Shown piece after piece: positions 1 through 11,686 of a DNA stretch of 64,000 nt. Origin of the DNA: Mikania micrantha (Eukaryota; Streptophyta; Magnoliopsida; Asterales; Asteraceae); contig CM018682.1 in assembly GCA_009363875.1 (NCBI GenBank), forward strand, positions 66,114,031 through 66,178,030. The letters run 5' to 3'. The position numbers and the translations under genes are program-made. The notes below the pieces were generated by a model that made no database searches, was not told the origin of the DNA, and saw only the letters and a program-made list of their open reading frames with translations. Positions within the stretch are counted from its first letter, which is position 1. The number at the start of each line of letters is the position of its first letter.

Positions 1-2040
1 AAGATGAATATACCCGCTACCTCCAAAATCAATCACACAGCTTCTGAGCATGTCTTCAAGAGTTTGATTTGTTCGTTCAGTTTGTCCGTCGGTTTGTGGA
101 TGATAAGCTGTGCTCATATTGATTTGCGTGATCAGAGCATTCTGAAGAGTTTGCCAAAATCGTGACATAAATCGACTATCTCTGTCAGAGATGATAGAGA
201 TCGGTACTCCATGTCGAGATACAATCTCATTAACATAGAGTTTAGCGAGTCGATCCATAGAATAGTCTTCTCGGATGGGTAGGAAATGCGCAGATTTCGT
301 AAGGCGATCAACGATAACCCATATAGAGTCATGATTACGTGAGGTTCTGGGTAATTTAGTGATGAAATCCATAGAGATCTGATCCCATTTCCACATGGGA
401 ATCTCAGGTTGTTGTAATAACCCAGAAGGTCGTTGATGTTCAGCCTTAACTTTGAGACATGTTAAACATCGATCCACGTATTCAGCTATTTGTTTCTTCA
501 TTCCAGGCCACCAGTAAAAGTCTTTAAGATCTTTATACATTTTATCAGCACCTGGATGAATAGAATACCTGGATTTGTGCGCCTCATCCAAGATAATTGT
601 TCTAGAGTTACCGAAGAAAGGAATCCACATTCGGTTTTTGAAATATAACAGTCCATCATTTTTGGTATCGAGTTTCTTGTCTAATCCTCTCAGTCCCTCA
701 GCAGAATAGTTTGTCGCTTGTAAAGCTTGTTGCTGAGCTTCTTTGATCTGAGGAATCAGACTGGTTTGAATAGTCATACCTAACGCTTTCACACGTAAAG
801 GCTTGACTCGTTCCTTGCGACTTAAAGCATCAGCTACGACATTTGCTTTGCCTGGGTGATAATGAATCTCACAGTCGTAATCGTTCAACAGTTCAACCCA
901 ACGCCTTTGTCGCATATTCAACATTTTCTGATCTAGAATATGTTGGAGACTTTTGTGATCAGTGTATATCATACACTTGGGTTCCGTATAGATAATGTCT
1001 CCAGATCTTGAATGCAAACACCACTGCACCAAGTTCTAGATCATGAGTGGTATAGTTCTTCTCGTGTACCTTCAATTGTCGAGAAGCATAGGCAATCACT
1101 TTATCGTTTTGCATTAACACACACCCAAGACCTTGACGAGAAGCATCACAGTATACTATGAAATTATCGATACCTTCCGGTAAAGCCAAGATAGGTGCGT
1201 TACAGAGTTTGTGTTTCAATAGTTGGAAAGCCTCCTCCTATTGAGAATCCCATATAAACGGTTGATTTTTCTGTGTCAGTGTGGTCAGTGGCAAGGCTAT
1301 TTTTGAGAAGTTCTTGATGAATCGGCGATAATAACCTGCCAGCCCTAAGAATTCACGTATTTCAATTGGGGTTAGTGGAGTTTCCCATTGTTCTACAGCT
1401 TTAATCTTGCTGGGATCCACCTGAATGCCATCTTGATTCACTACATGACCAAGAAATTGAACTTCTCGTAACCAGAACTCACACTTGGAGAACTTGGCAT
1501 ATAATTTTTCACGTGCCAAAAGTTCTAGAATTAACTTCAAGTGTTGAGCATGTTCTTGTTGGCTTCGAGAATAAATGAGAATATCATCAATAAACACAAT
1601 CACAAATTTATCTAGATAAGGTCTACATACTCGATTCATCAGATCCATGAAAACTGCAGGTGCATTTGTTAATCCAAACGACAATACTAGAAATTCATAA
1701 TGCCCATACCGAGTTCGGAATGCAGTTTTAGGAACATCATCTTCGTGCACTCGTAATTGATGATATCCGGATCTTAAATCAATTTTTGAAAAGTAAGTAG
1801 CGCCTTGAAGTTGATCGAACAGATCATCTATACGTGGCAATGGATAACGGTTTTTGATTGTTAGTTTATTGAGCTCCCGGTAGTCAATACACATCCTGAA
1901 TGAACCATCCTTCTTTTTCACAAAAAGAATTGGTGCTCCCCAGGGTGAGAAACTAGGTCTGATAAAACCTTTGTCTAACAGTTCTTGTAATTGACCTGAA
2001 AGTTCTTGCATCTCTGAGGGTGCTAAACGATAAGGAGCTT
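1..2040 (-). pseudogene. A pol: RT, RNase H and integrase (partial, broken)
   Basis: RT lies at about 1238-2011, starting near the [16 protein letters not shown] block; it keeps the FIDD catalytic motif and [15 protein letters not shown]. RNase H follows at about 800-1237 with [18 protein letters not shown] and ADALSRK. The integrase runs to base 1 with the [12 protein letters not shown] zinc-binding residues and the D...D...E triad (IVDRL, ISDRD, GQTER). A TAA at 1238-1240 separates RT from RNase H. A single extra base near 981, in the YGTK(C)IYTDH block, shifts the frame. From about 976 down to 1 the frame is open. The last visible residues read GGSGYIHL where relatives have GGSWDTHL. The chromodomain-like tail is outside the window. 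Confidence 0.9.
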
Positions 2041-4016
2041 GGAATCAGATCAATTCGAAATTCAACTTGTCTCACTGGGGGTAATCCTGAGATATCTTCA
2101 GGAAATACTTCAGGAAAATCTTTGACTACTGAGATGTCTGTGATTTGTTTGGGTGAAGAATTGTGCTCAGTCACGTGTGCCAGAAAAGCATAGCAGCCTT
2201 TCCTTAAGAATTTCTGAGCTCGCATACAAGATATAATACCAAGTTTTCTACCAGCTCGTTCTCCTTGAACTATCAGTGTATTACCGTTAGGTAATGGAAT
2301 ACGGGTCATCTTGTTTTGACACACAACTTCCGCTTGGTTATCTGAAAGCCAGTCCATACCGACAACAACATCAAAGCTCCCAAGCTCAATAGGAAGTAAA
2401 TTGATATTGAAAAGATGATCATTTAGATTCAAGGAACATCCTTGAATAACACTGTTTGTTTTGATTAACTTGCCATTAGCAAGTTCAATAACATAAGGAG
2501 TTTCTAGGTCTACCGTAGGCAATGAAATTAATGATGCAAATTCAGGAGAGACAAAGCTCTTATCTGCTCCTGTATCAAACAGAACTGATGCGTAAATATT
2601 ATTGAGTAGAAACGTACCAGTAACAATGTTTGCATCATGTCTCGCCTCGGTCGCACCAATCTGGAAAGCTCTACCTCTAGCTTCATTTCCCGGATTAGTG
2701 TTATTATTGTTTGGATAGTTTCTGATCAAGTGATCAGGACTCTCGCATTTGTAGCATGACTGATTCGTTTGAATAGTTTGTCGGGGTGCTTGATTCGGTT
2801 GGCGAGCAGGCAAGTTGCAATACTTGGTGTAGTGCCCCACTCTATTACAGTTTGCACAAGTAGGACATGGTCCAGTATGATGAAATGAACACCGAGTACA
2901 TTTAGGTGCCTGTCCAGTGTAACCTTTCTTCTCAGAAATAACAGCACCAAAATTTTTCACAGTTGCCTTGCTCTGGTTGATTTCAGCCGGAGCTCTCGCC
3001 TTTGTTTTGCCAAACCACTTTCGTTTGGTACCTTTGGAAACATTAGAGGTACCGACATCACTACGGCCCCCGGCCGTCTGAGTTTTTGTTACCAACATAC
3101 CACTCCTTACCGCCTCATCGGTAAGCTTAGTTGTCAACAGAATTGCACGTTTGAGGGTTGTGGGTTCAGCTGCAGTCACCATTCCCCGAATCTGGGGAAC
3201 CAAACCCTTAATGTACTTCTCGATCAATGCTGCCTCTGTAGGAAACATATCGGGAAGTAAGCAAGTAAGTTCGTGGAAACGATGGGTATACGCTAAACAA
3301 TCAGCCCCAATCATCGAGAGATTCCAAAATTCCTCCAGGAGTTTTTGAATCTCAGTGAGTGGGCAGTACTCTGATCTAATCAGAGTTTAAAATTCATTCC
3401 AGCCCATCGAGTCGATTGTAGCTGAGCCCAATGTTTTTGCCTGGGTATTCCACCAGGTCAAAGCTGATTCTTTTTAAGAACAGGCAGCATAAGACACCTT
3501 ATGCTCCTCTAAACACTGGCTGATTTTAAGTTTCGTTTCCATTTCCTCGATCCACCTTAGCAATCCAGCCGCTCCTTCAGTACCAGCGAAAGTAGGAGGA
3601 TTACAGGAAGCAAAATACTTATAAGTACATCCCTGTCGTGGTGGATCAGGAGCAGTTGTAGTTGTGCTAGTGGTTCTATGAGTTGCCGCGTTGCCATCAG
3701 TAGCATTATGTTCCGCGTGATTGTGGTCCCCACCAGAACCCAAAGTAATATGAGGTTGATGTGGTATCAAAACACCACAAGCAGATAGCTGTTCTCGCAC
3801 AATCCGTGCTATCATTGCTTCGTTTGATTCGGATCCACCTGCACCCGCAGGTGGAACAGAGTTTACTCCCGGGTTCACGGGTGGAACAGTATTTGTTTCC
3901 AAATTCACCTGTGGATTTGGATTTGATTCAGTATCTACTTGTGGAACTTGATTTGGCTCCGGGTTAGTAATGTTCTTGATAGATCTCTTAGCCGTTCGAC
4001 CTCGTTTGGGAGCCAT
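2038..4016 (-). pseudogene. A gag and protease (two nonsense codons)
   Basis: The start at 4016 (MAPKRGRTAKRS) gives a lysine/arginine-rich N-terminus, then a Pro/Asn/Val-rich repetitive linker (PQV, PPV motifs), then the capsid region with FAGTEGAAGLLRWIEEME and ALTWW. Zinc knuckles follow near 2740-2900; the last, CYKCESPDHLIRNY, has tyrosine where the final CCHC cysteine should be. The aspartic protease motif FDTGADKS is at about 2560-2580. In-frame stops lie at 3474-3476 (just before ALTWW) and 3387-3389 (in WNEF*TL). At about 2038-2045 roughly 20 bases are missing between RIDLIP and PYRLAPSEM, putting PR and RT in different frames. It cannot make a full Gag-Pol. Confidence 0.88.
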
Positions 4017-4243
4017 TATTCTGCTAACGTGCAGACAAACTCCGGTTAGTTTAAGAACATTAAAAATCTAACCCGTTATATCACATAAATTCAATCACAT
4101 TCAGTTGCACTGAAAGTTTATATTTAAATGTGATTATAAAGATTACAGTATAACTACATGAATTTAGTCTAGACATGTTCTCGATACACACAGATCATAC
4201 AGTTATTTGTAGTTATACTCAGTCCTGTTAATTCAAAAACATG

Positions 4244-4620
4244 TTAAAATATTTTACAGCTCACAGTACTGCGACTTAGATATGTTATTAACCATGTTTT
4301 TGATATATGATCACTCAGGACCTTGAAACGTTGCCACACAGGACTTTGAAATGTTGTCACACACACAATTGAAACGTTGTCACACAGACAATTGAAAGGT
4401 TGCCACACATGGCTTTGATATAATGCCACAAGGGACTTTGATATGTTGCCACAAGGGACTTTGATATGTTGCCACAAGGGACATTGATATGTTGCCACAA
4501 GGGACTTTGATATGTTGCCACAAGGGACTTTGATATGTTGCCACAAGGGACTTTGATATGTTGACACAAGGGATTTTGATATGTTTGTCACCCAGAAATG
4601 TTCTCACACATGAATGTTCT
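4244..4620 (-). repeat. 23-bp minisatellite between extra ORF and gag of A
   Basis: A 23-bp unit (plus strand TTTGATATGTTGCCACAAGG plus GAC) repeats about seven times between 4430 and 4600, with more diverged copies (TTGAAACGTTGTCACACA type) back to about 4320. Since 23 is not a multiple of three, all three frames give the same cycling peptide, so the ORFs here are not genes. The rest of the 4017-4939 spacer shows nothing else; D and G have only about 230-250 bp here. Confidence 0.85.
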
Positions 4621-4939
4621 CACAGTTCATTTTCGTTATCTAGTGGTTGGTCATATAAGTTTGATATTAACACACAAGTCATACATAACACACCCATCAC
4701 TCATTACACAGATAAATACACAACACAACCAGTTTATTAGCATTACCATAGTTTTATACACAAAAAGTTTTGATACAACCCAAAAGTCATGATACCCCAA
4801 ACCAACAACATCATACCCTACATTTCACAAACTCGGGATCTGTATACACCCAAAATATCCCGCACTCACAACCACTGATACACCTATGTCACATCATATG
4901 TACAATAAGATCACAACTGCTCAGTCCCTCAATCACCTC

Positions 4940-5656
4940 TCATCGCATGAAATACCACAAACCATCCAACACCATAACTATAATGACCAACACTATAGCC
5001 ACACATAGTAGCCTAGCCTCTAGGCTCATCATCTCGAATGCTCCCATCACCACTCCTCTCATCACCATCACTCGCTGCCAAAATGCAGCTATCATCACAT
5101 GAATCACTGTCCTCCTCATCCTTTCCTCGATCATAACCCGCCAAGCTTGCGTGCCAGCATCCAGTGCGTTCAACTGCTCCATTAACATCAAATGAGAGGT
5201 GAGTATCTCCAACACGGTAGTACGTGTGTCCTCCACAATAGCACGAGACTCCTGTAACTCAAGTCGAGTCCCCTGAAGATCTAGAGTCACCTGGCGAAGC
5301 TGCGCCCTAAACTCCGCCTGCTGTGAAGACTCTCCTACCTCGTGTATGGTGTCGGGCTTATCTCTAGGCGCCATCTAACGTCTAGGAGGAAGACCTGTCG
5401 TCTTGCAAGCTTGACCTCGCATCCGTCTGAATCCATCCCACGCTGGGGCTCTCGGTGGAGATGACATAGGTGCTGGTACGGGTGCTAGTACTGGTACTGG
5501 TACCGGTGGTGTCTGTGGCAATGGTATATCAGCCTGAGAAGCAGCTGCAGATGCCTCCGACGGATCGGAGTCAGAACCCGAACTCAAGCTCGGTGTATCG
5601 TCTAGTATCACGTAAGGAAACCGCTGATAGATGTATCTCTCCCCTTGGTCTGCCAT
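4940..5656 (-). pseudogene. A extra ORF upstream of gag (one in-frame TAG)
   Basis: The ORF starts at 5656 and reads 93 codons to a TAG at 5375-5377. The next codon in the same frame is ATG, and 144 more codons run to 4940, so this is one ~238-codon frame with a single nonsense change. The N-terminal part has the PYVILDD motif (residues 14-20), matching PYVIIDD in D and HVIVLEDEE in G, then a Ser/Asp-rich and Pro/Val-rich stretch and a basic patch (GFRRMRG). The second part begins with a heptad-rich coiled coil (QLRQVTLDLQGTRLELQES). Its position between LTR and gag matches D and G. No known enzymatic domain is visible; function unknown. Confidence 0.7.
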
Positions 5657-5977
5657 TGCTGTATAAACATAATACTCGAATCAGTACCATGAAAAAAAAT
5701 ATTGAATAATAACATTCAACATACACATGATATCCGACGTTTCCCTATCCTAACACAACTATTCGTTCCTTTAGTTATTAATGTTCTGCTTGAATTAAAT
5801 CAAACTAGAATGCACACGTGTTGCGAGTTTCAGTTATGCTGGCCACTCATAACTGAGATCCGTACCACCTGATTATCCTTAGCTTAATTCAACATTACAG
5901 CTTAGTTTAGTACACAATCTCATACTCCTTAATTACAAAAGTGTGATGTGCATCCTCACCGTGTCGTCACTGTTGCC

Positions 5978-6511
5978 CTGCAAAAATATTGAGTTTAAAA
6001 GGTCAGCACAAAGCTGGTGAGTTCGACAGCTTATTTAAACAATATTATATGATATGTAAGTTCTCAAAAAGTTCAGTTCCGGATAACCATGGGACCCGTA
6101 TCTAGTTCCTTTCGGACAGTTGTACGTTCATGAAGATACTACCCGTCGGTAAATATCTTAGTGCCTCATGATCTTAATGTCTATCACTAACATTAAGAAA
6201 GTTGTTATGGAAACAGGTACCAAACATTCACACCAGGGGAGATGCAATCCTCCCAGCGAATGGGTTGTCAGCCAATACTACTATCAATGATTCCTGTTCG
6301 GCCCCACATGGGTTCACTAGATACAGTTCAAGAGATGAGGACTTTTGATACTGTGATTAAGATGCTAACGGCAAAATCCCATGAAATCACACAAAGTCAC
6401 ATGAATTCTCACAGATATCAGTGATGCATATCATATGTTCAGAAACAGTTAGCAGAGTTACCCCGATGTTTATAAAACATTAAAAATAAAAAGGGGTTGT
6501 ACGAAACTCAC
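5978..6511 (-). other. Intron-like segment in A LTR
   Basis: On the minus strand CAG|GTGAGTTTCG at 6511 is a near-consensus plant donor. An acceptor-like ATTTTTGCAG|G ends at 5978, 534 nt downstream. CCCCTTTTT follows the donor and CGGGGT lies about 25 nt further on. Splicing is inferred, not shown. Confidence 0.5.
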
Positions 6512-7521
6512 CTGATGATTCAGTGGTAGCAGAATATCACACAAACTGGTAATAATATGATGATTCTGCATTTAGTTTTATTTAATGAGTTATTTATATT
6601 CTAGTTTACTGATTAGATCTTTCTGAACGTTCAATGTCAAAGTCATTGCTTTGTAAATCATCAAACCGATATTAAGTATTTAATTGATTAATTTAGTATT
6701 ATATCATACAATGTATGATAATATAGGAACCTACATTGCATTAGATTCCTAATACAAGGTTGATGACATTCTTGATTAATCAGAATAATCTCAGATTAAC
6801 CAAATAGTTAATGTTGTTGATTATGATATTGTAACAGTTTCTAGATAATTTAATGCCTTAGGAATGATCAATCCTTGTTATTGATTACCCAATTATCATG
6901 AAATATCACAATGTAGCATCAGAATAGGTGTAATAACCATTTTTAACATACTAATCTGACTGTTATCATAAACATCAGATAATCATTCCAATGAGTATGT
7001 TAATGGTTGTGATTAGTTTGAAACACTTGGATTTAACCTTGCATTTCAAGGATTAACCCAACTAATCACCTACATTGTTATAATCAAATGGATCAAACCA
7101 TTATAATCATGGGTATGGTTTCATGCAAACCGGGCATTATAACGGATCAAAACAAGGATTTAACCGTTAAAACTTCGTGTTCTTTATTTATAATCAATCC
7201 TAGCCATCATCTAGGCAATAATCAACAATCCTAACTATGTCATTACGTTCAAAATCAATATCTAATCAATCAAAATCAAACCAGAAAGTTTAAACGGATT
7301 ATTACCTAATCTGACGGATATCTGGCTTCAAAACAACGATCAGTACTCGTAGAGATGATCCCTGGTGCGTTCCTTGCGTTCAGAGGGCTTGAAATTGGTG
7401 ATCAGATGATAAAATGGTCGAGTTTTTCGTCTGGTGGTCGAAGAAGTTCGAGAAGAAGAAGAATAATCTTCTTTTGCATGCAATCTGATAAAAGGATCAG
7501 ATTTCTCCACCGCCTCACCCG

Positions 7522-7648
7522 TCGCGTACCGCGGCGGGAGGCCAATTTGGGCTTCGCGTACCGCGAAGCTTTTCGAGAGAATCTTAGATATTTTCCAAGC
7601 ATCGCGTACCGCGGAGGACCCTCAAGCCCACCTCCGCGTACCGCGACG
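7522..7648 (-). promoter_or_regulatory. Four GCGTACCGCG-type motifs in A U3
   Basis: GCGTACCGCG occurs at about 7525, 7556, 7605 and 7637, at spacings of 31, 49 and 32 bp, in otherwise AT-rich DNA. B3's LTR has single related sites (GGTACGCGATGG near 24611 and 53741). The position is near the start of the LTR in U3, so a transcription-factor site array is a reasonable inference; the factor is unknown. Confidence 0.45.
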
Positions 7649-7859
7649 AGCCCATTCCACCAATACTTAGAAATTTTTCTTCGTTTTTCAATTTCAGGCA
7701 ATCCAGGACTCCGTTTTGAGCACGGTTTTCGCCCACGTTCATCATTTCTCACCTACTATCAACCTGTAATAATTACGATTGTTAAATCAACGTGGATTTC
7801 TAGAACGATCAAATGTGCTCACGTCATTGATGACGTAATTCTCGTATGCAACTGTCACA

Positions 7860-8108
7860 CAACAAGTTGCCTGAAGAAGTTAGCATGCATTTATTTTGGA
7901 ATACAAATGAAGATTTGATTATATTACCTGTTTAGATGTAGGTCATATGATTTTAGGAATCTTCAGACTTGTATTGATGCTACCTTATTTTGTAAACATG
8001 AATCTTTGATATGTTAATGCATGATTTTGAATTCTCTCATATGCAATATGCTCAAGATATACAGTTTCGTTACATCCTTGCAATTCCGCCGTTGGCGAGG
8101 GTGTGACA
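7860..8108 (+). mobile_element. 3' tail of a plus-strand LTR (element W)
   Basis: The end (TTGCAATTCCGCCG, then GGCGAGGGTGTGACA) resembles the U5 ends of B (TTCCGCACGCGG, then GCAGGGGGTGTGACA) and B3, with a similar upstream TTATTTTGTAAACAT. No PBS follows, so it is a 3' or solo LTR end cut on the left by element A. The last heptamer TGTGACA (8102-8108) could equally be the first of LTR X. Confidence 0.45.
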
Positions 8109-9410
8109 ATTAATGTTTAATAAAATATCATTTTTATTATTTCCTTTTACATAAAATATATTTTTAAGGAAAATACTTTTAAAAAATCGATAGTTTTGCG
8201 TTTTAATATCTTATCCTTAAGATTTTAAAATAAAGAGATGATTCAAAATGATTTAAGTTAAAATAAATGTATTATTTTTAAAAAAACTAATAATTATTTA
8301 AAAGTCAAAATAAAATTTAAACAAAGGTTAATTTAAAAACCAAATGGCTATTCAAATAAATCATGTTAATTCAATATTTTATTTAATTATTATCAGAATA
8401 TTATTAAATATTGTTAAACATTATTCTATTTTATTCATACAATAATATAGATAAGATAAATAAAGAGAATATTTTATGTATTTTTTTATTTATTATTCAA
8501 TATTAGGAGAATATTTATTTAATAAATATTCCAAGCTATCCATTCAAACTTAGAGTCTTTCAACTAGGACTTTCATTAGAATGTCATAATTCTAGGATCT
8601 TGAACTTTGAACTTTATGATGCTAAGACTTTGTTACTCAAACTTTAGGGTGAGTAGATAGCCTTTCTTCCACATTCACTATTTAAGGACTTGGGAACTAG
8701 CTAAGTGTTCGAACATGTGAGTTTCTTCACACTCCGTTTTTACATTCTTTGTTTTTAGGGATGTTGCACATGTACTTATTCAAACTTTATTTCATTCTAG
8801 CATTTATTCAATATATGATAGAAGCCTTAGACCTAGTTAGTTTTATGTGTTAGATGATATGTTTATACAATGTGTTGATTTCATGTGTGTTTCTAGTCAA
8901 GCAAGCTAGGACTTAGTAGCCTAAGAGGTGTTAGATAACATCTTCACAATGGCTTTTGCCATTGTATGAAAAAAGGTGAAAAGTACACCTATGCATACTT
9001 GTTGAATTACAAATGCTAATTCTTGTATTGTTATACTTCAATTATAAAGTTGTAAGGATACTTGTTTGGACACAAGCATTGGTAATTCATTTATTCATTC
9101 TTATTACTCAAACTTGTATTCATGTTATGCTTATGATACATATTCTAGTTAGGCTATAGTTTGTATCCTTTTATATGTATTATTCAAACTTAGTGTGTCA
9201 ACTCACCAACTATGCAACTAGTTGACAAACTCTTATTTTACTTGTGTGACACGCTACGAAAGATTGGAAGAAGACAAAGGATAGGTCTAGAGACCTAGTT
9301 TAATTTCAAAAAAAAATTGTTTAGAATTTTTATAGAAATGTTTGTTTTATGTTGAATTAATTGTAATGACATTTAAATGATTGGTTGAATGGAAGTTTAT
9401 TCTATTTAAC
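8102..9410 (+). mobile_element. LTR of element X, left part
   Basis: It starts TGTGACAATTAATG, as LTRs do in D, B3 and F. It contains the shared module (GTGAGTTTC at 8717, CTCCGTTTTT, then AGGGATGTTGCACATGT) and the CTCACCAAC...GTTGAC motif near 9200-9230. It is very AT-rich, with no coding sequence. Element B interrupts it at 9411 and it resumes at 21773. Confidence 0.55.
9406..9410. repeat. Target site duplication of B, left copy
   Basis: TTAAC directly precedes the LTR start TGTAACATCTG; the same five bases follow the 3' LTR at 21768-21772. Confidence 0.9.
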
Positions 9411-9596
9411 TGTAACATCTGTACATTTAGTCATGGTAGTTGTAAACAGTGTTAGAACAATGTGTATTTATATCCAACCAGTCAATGTGATTCATATGTT
9501 CATGATGGTGTTTGTGTGTGATAGGATCTCAATTATTTAGGAACAAGTATGTATTATTTATTTACAGTCGATTGCACTAGGCAAGAACAATATTGT

Positions 9597-9690
9597 ATTA
9601 TATCGAAACAGTGGTGGGATGGCGTCAGATAAGGCAGGTAGCTGGACTCTGGGGTATGCCCTATACATATACTGCGTTTGGTGTAATGGG
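9597..9690 (+). repeat. Hairpin cassette copy 1 (B 5' LTR)
   Basis: Core GTGGTGGGATGGCG...TATGCCCTATACATA, flanked by arms ATTATATCGAAACAGT and ACTGCGTTTGGTGTAAT that pair with several G-U wobbles. Other copies are at 12783, 13309, 18315, 27007, 27229 and 45505. Confidence 0.65.
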
Positions 9691-10076
9691 ATAGTGTTAG
9701 TGCATAGTGTTCTGACGAATAGTATGACAGTCAATTAATCAAACAAAATCGTAATGCGTAAGCGAGACTGAGTATAGTTGTGGGTGACGATCCACAAAGA
9801 TACGAATGTTGAACTTATAATTACGAGTAAACGATAATAAATAAATAATACGATCGAAAAACGTACGCGATTGCGGGTATACACGTAATTGTAGTCGTTT
9901 AACGGTCGGTTTTCGAACGAGCAAGTAAAAAATAAGTAAAATAATTTATTTTACATTTTTACAATTTTGAAACTCATCAAAAACAATTCAAAATATTATT
10001 TTTGTAATTGTGTTGACGCGTACGTAAAAATACGCGAAACTGACACCGAGCGAGACCGAACACGTGGGGAAACACC

Positions 10077-10175
10077 CGGGGCATAAAAGCCCTTAATCTC
10101 CCTCATTTTTTGCATTCAATGCAGCCCCATCCTCTATCTACAACCTAATTCACGAACCTACTCTCTCTCTAGAAA
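10077..10175 (+). promoter_or_regulatory. B core promoter: TATA-like box and CT-rich patch
   Basis: CATAAAAG at 10082-10089 in a GC-rich setting (GGGG...CCC), followed about 70 bp on by CTACTCTCTCTCTAGA, resembles a plant TATA box and pyrimidine patch. The 3' LTR repeats it at 18800-18807. U3 would then be about 0.7 kb and R-U5 the rest. Confidence 0.55.
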
Positions 10176-10542
10176 TCCAAACTTCAAACGCACGTAACTC
10201 GCTCGTTTCTCAACGGATTTGGGTGTTCTTGGTGTCCACGCGTAGCCCATGACGTCCTCTACAAGAAGATACCACGGATCTGAGCTTTCAACCTGCCAAA
10301 ACGAGGTACGATCGAATGAAAATCTGGAAAATAGGGTTTTTCTATGTGTGTTGTTCGAATCTGAGATCTAGCCGATCATTTGCACCATCAAATCAAAGTC
10401 CATACAAATCAGTCAATCAATCAAAAGTGTACAATATCATAAATCTTATATTATATGTATGATTACAATGATATAGGAACCAGATAGAAGTCTTGTTGTT
10501 TGCTACTTGCTAATTGTCTGGTTCAAAGTCTACTGCTGTCAG

Positions 10543-11686
10543 GTGAGAACTTTAGCCCCTGTTTTACTATTTTCAACTGTTTTGGGGTGGAACACGTGAC
10601 CAAATTCTCTTTATGCAAATCATTTTTCATATACAGGATTTATACTACGGTTCAACTGTTACAAGTTCACTTTAGAAATCCAAGGGATTTCCCAACTATT
10701 TTCAAAGGAATTATCAACCGTTTATAATGGTTTTATCAACTGTTGCCAGGTTCTAATAAAAGGTTTTATAAAAGGTTCACTAAACTGTTTTACACCAATT
10801 TTAAATAAATGGTTTTATAAATGATAAATACTTTTAAGGAATAAGTTTTTTAAACTATTTTACTAAAATCTTGTGTTTTCAATAAAATGATATTTTTAAA
10901 CCTTGTTATTACACAAGGACTCTACTCTCGGTATTCAATCAAAAGGTTTCAATTCATGGTATTCAAGCAAGGTTTCAATTCATGGTATTCAAGAAAGGTT
11001 TTCAATTCATGGTATTCAAGCAAGGTTTTCAATTCATGGTATTCAAGCAAGGTTTTCAATTCATGGTATTGAAGCAAGGTTTTTCAAATCATGATAATCA
11101 AATAAGACATTTCAATCAATGGTTTCAAGTCATAGTATTCAAAAACATGGTGTTCATCGTTGTGAACAAACTTATACATACATCAAGTTACATATTCATA
11201 TTCATATAGCGTTAGTACTGGGTCATCACAACAAGAGAGAGCAGACACATTTGGTTACGCCAAAGCTGGAATTAGCTTTTAAATTTGTTTTAAAAGCTAA
11301 TTGCAGAATTGGTTGCATTACGGTAATATGAAATTGCTGCTAATTTAGTTTACCAGCATACGTCATATTGACCGGGTTACGTCAACACGGAGTTTTCTTC
11401 TGAGTAAACTCGTTAGTACAGCTCGTGTTGATGCGTTTGCTGACTAATTTTCTGACTCCAAACGTAGTTTGGGACTTGATTATATGTTGGTTTTCTAGCA
11501 AACAGTCTGATAACTGTTTGGACATATTATACATACTTGATGTTAGTTTGGGTTGCAACCATCCATGTATTTTCATTCATTGTTTTATACATATGCCTTA
11601 CATTGCAGATTCATATTTACAATTGTTAAACCTATTGTTCTCACCAACTACTTTTGTAGTTGATAGTTACTTTTCACGTGTTTCAG
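10543..11686 (+). other. Intron-like segment in B 5' LTR
   Basis: Donor CTGTCAG|GTGAGAAC at 10543, followed by GCCCCTGTTTT and TTTTGGGGTGGAACACGTG. An acceptor-like CACGTGTTTCAG|GT ends at 11686, preceded by CTCACCAAC. The 3' LTR pair at 20294-21437 has the same 1144-nt spacing. Splicing is inferred. Confidence 0.5.
10937..11080 (+). repeat. 27-bp tandem repeat in B 5' LTR
   Basis: About five copies of a 27-bp unit (CAAGCAAGGTTTTCAATTCA plus TGGTATT), ending in degenerate copies. The 3' LTR has a matching array at 20690-20832. ORFs here are repeat artefacts. Confidence 0.85.

Larger units (their letters stand above)
1..7859 (-). mobile_element. Ty3/gypsy chromovirus A, 3'-truncated by the window edge
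   Basis: On the minus strand the order is 5' LTR (right), an extra ORF, gag, protease, RT, RNase H and integrase (left). Sequence identity to D and G in pol is clear, but the gag N-terminus and LTR differ, so this is another family. It is decayed: one nonsense codon in the extra ORF, two in gag, a frameshifting deletion between PR and RT, a nonsense codon after RT and a +1 insertion in RNase H. The IN C-terminus and 3' LTR lie outside the window. Confidence 0.9.
5657..7859 (-). mobile_element. A leader and 5' LTR
   Basis: The likely LTR start is 7859, where the minus strand reads TGTGACAGTTGC, like TGTGACAATTC of B3 and F. Blocks shared with minus-strand LTRs C, E and F are visible: AGCTGGTGAGTTC at about 6015-6027, AAGGGG...AACTCACCTG at about 6491-6514, and a segment at about 7195-7230 matching the reverse complement of B3's LTR near 24900. 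The LTR 3' end could not be fixed: no clean TGTCACACC or PBS is seen, only a weak PBS-like stretch at about 5845-5870. An ORF at 7355-7918 is incidental. Confidence 0.7.

Noticed and set aside
4319..4600. Regular short repeats looking like a CRISPR array
   Set aside because: Units are head-to-tail with no unique spacers and lie in a plant retrotransposon; the same holds for the 27-bp arrays at 10937 and 20690.
7355..7918. 187-codon plus-strand ORF (and 116-codon opposite ORF)
   Set aside because: Falls inside A's LTR and reads through GCGTACCGCG repeats; low-complexity Arg-rich peptide, no homologue in the other LTRs.
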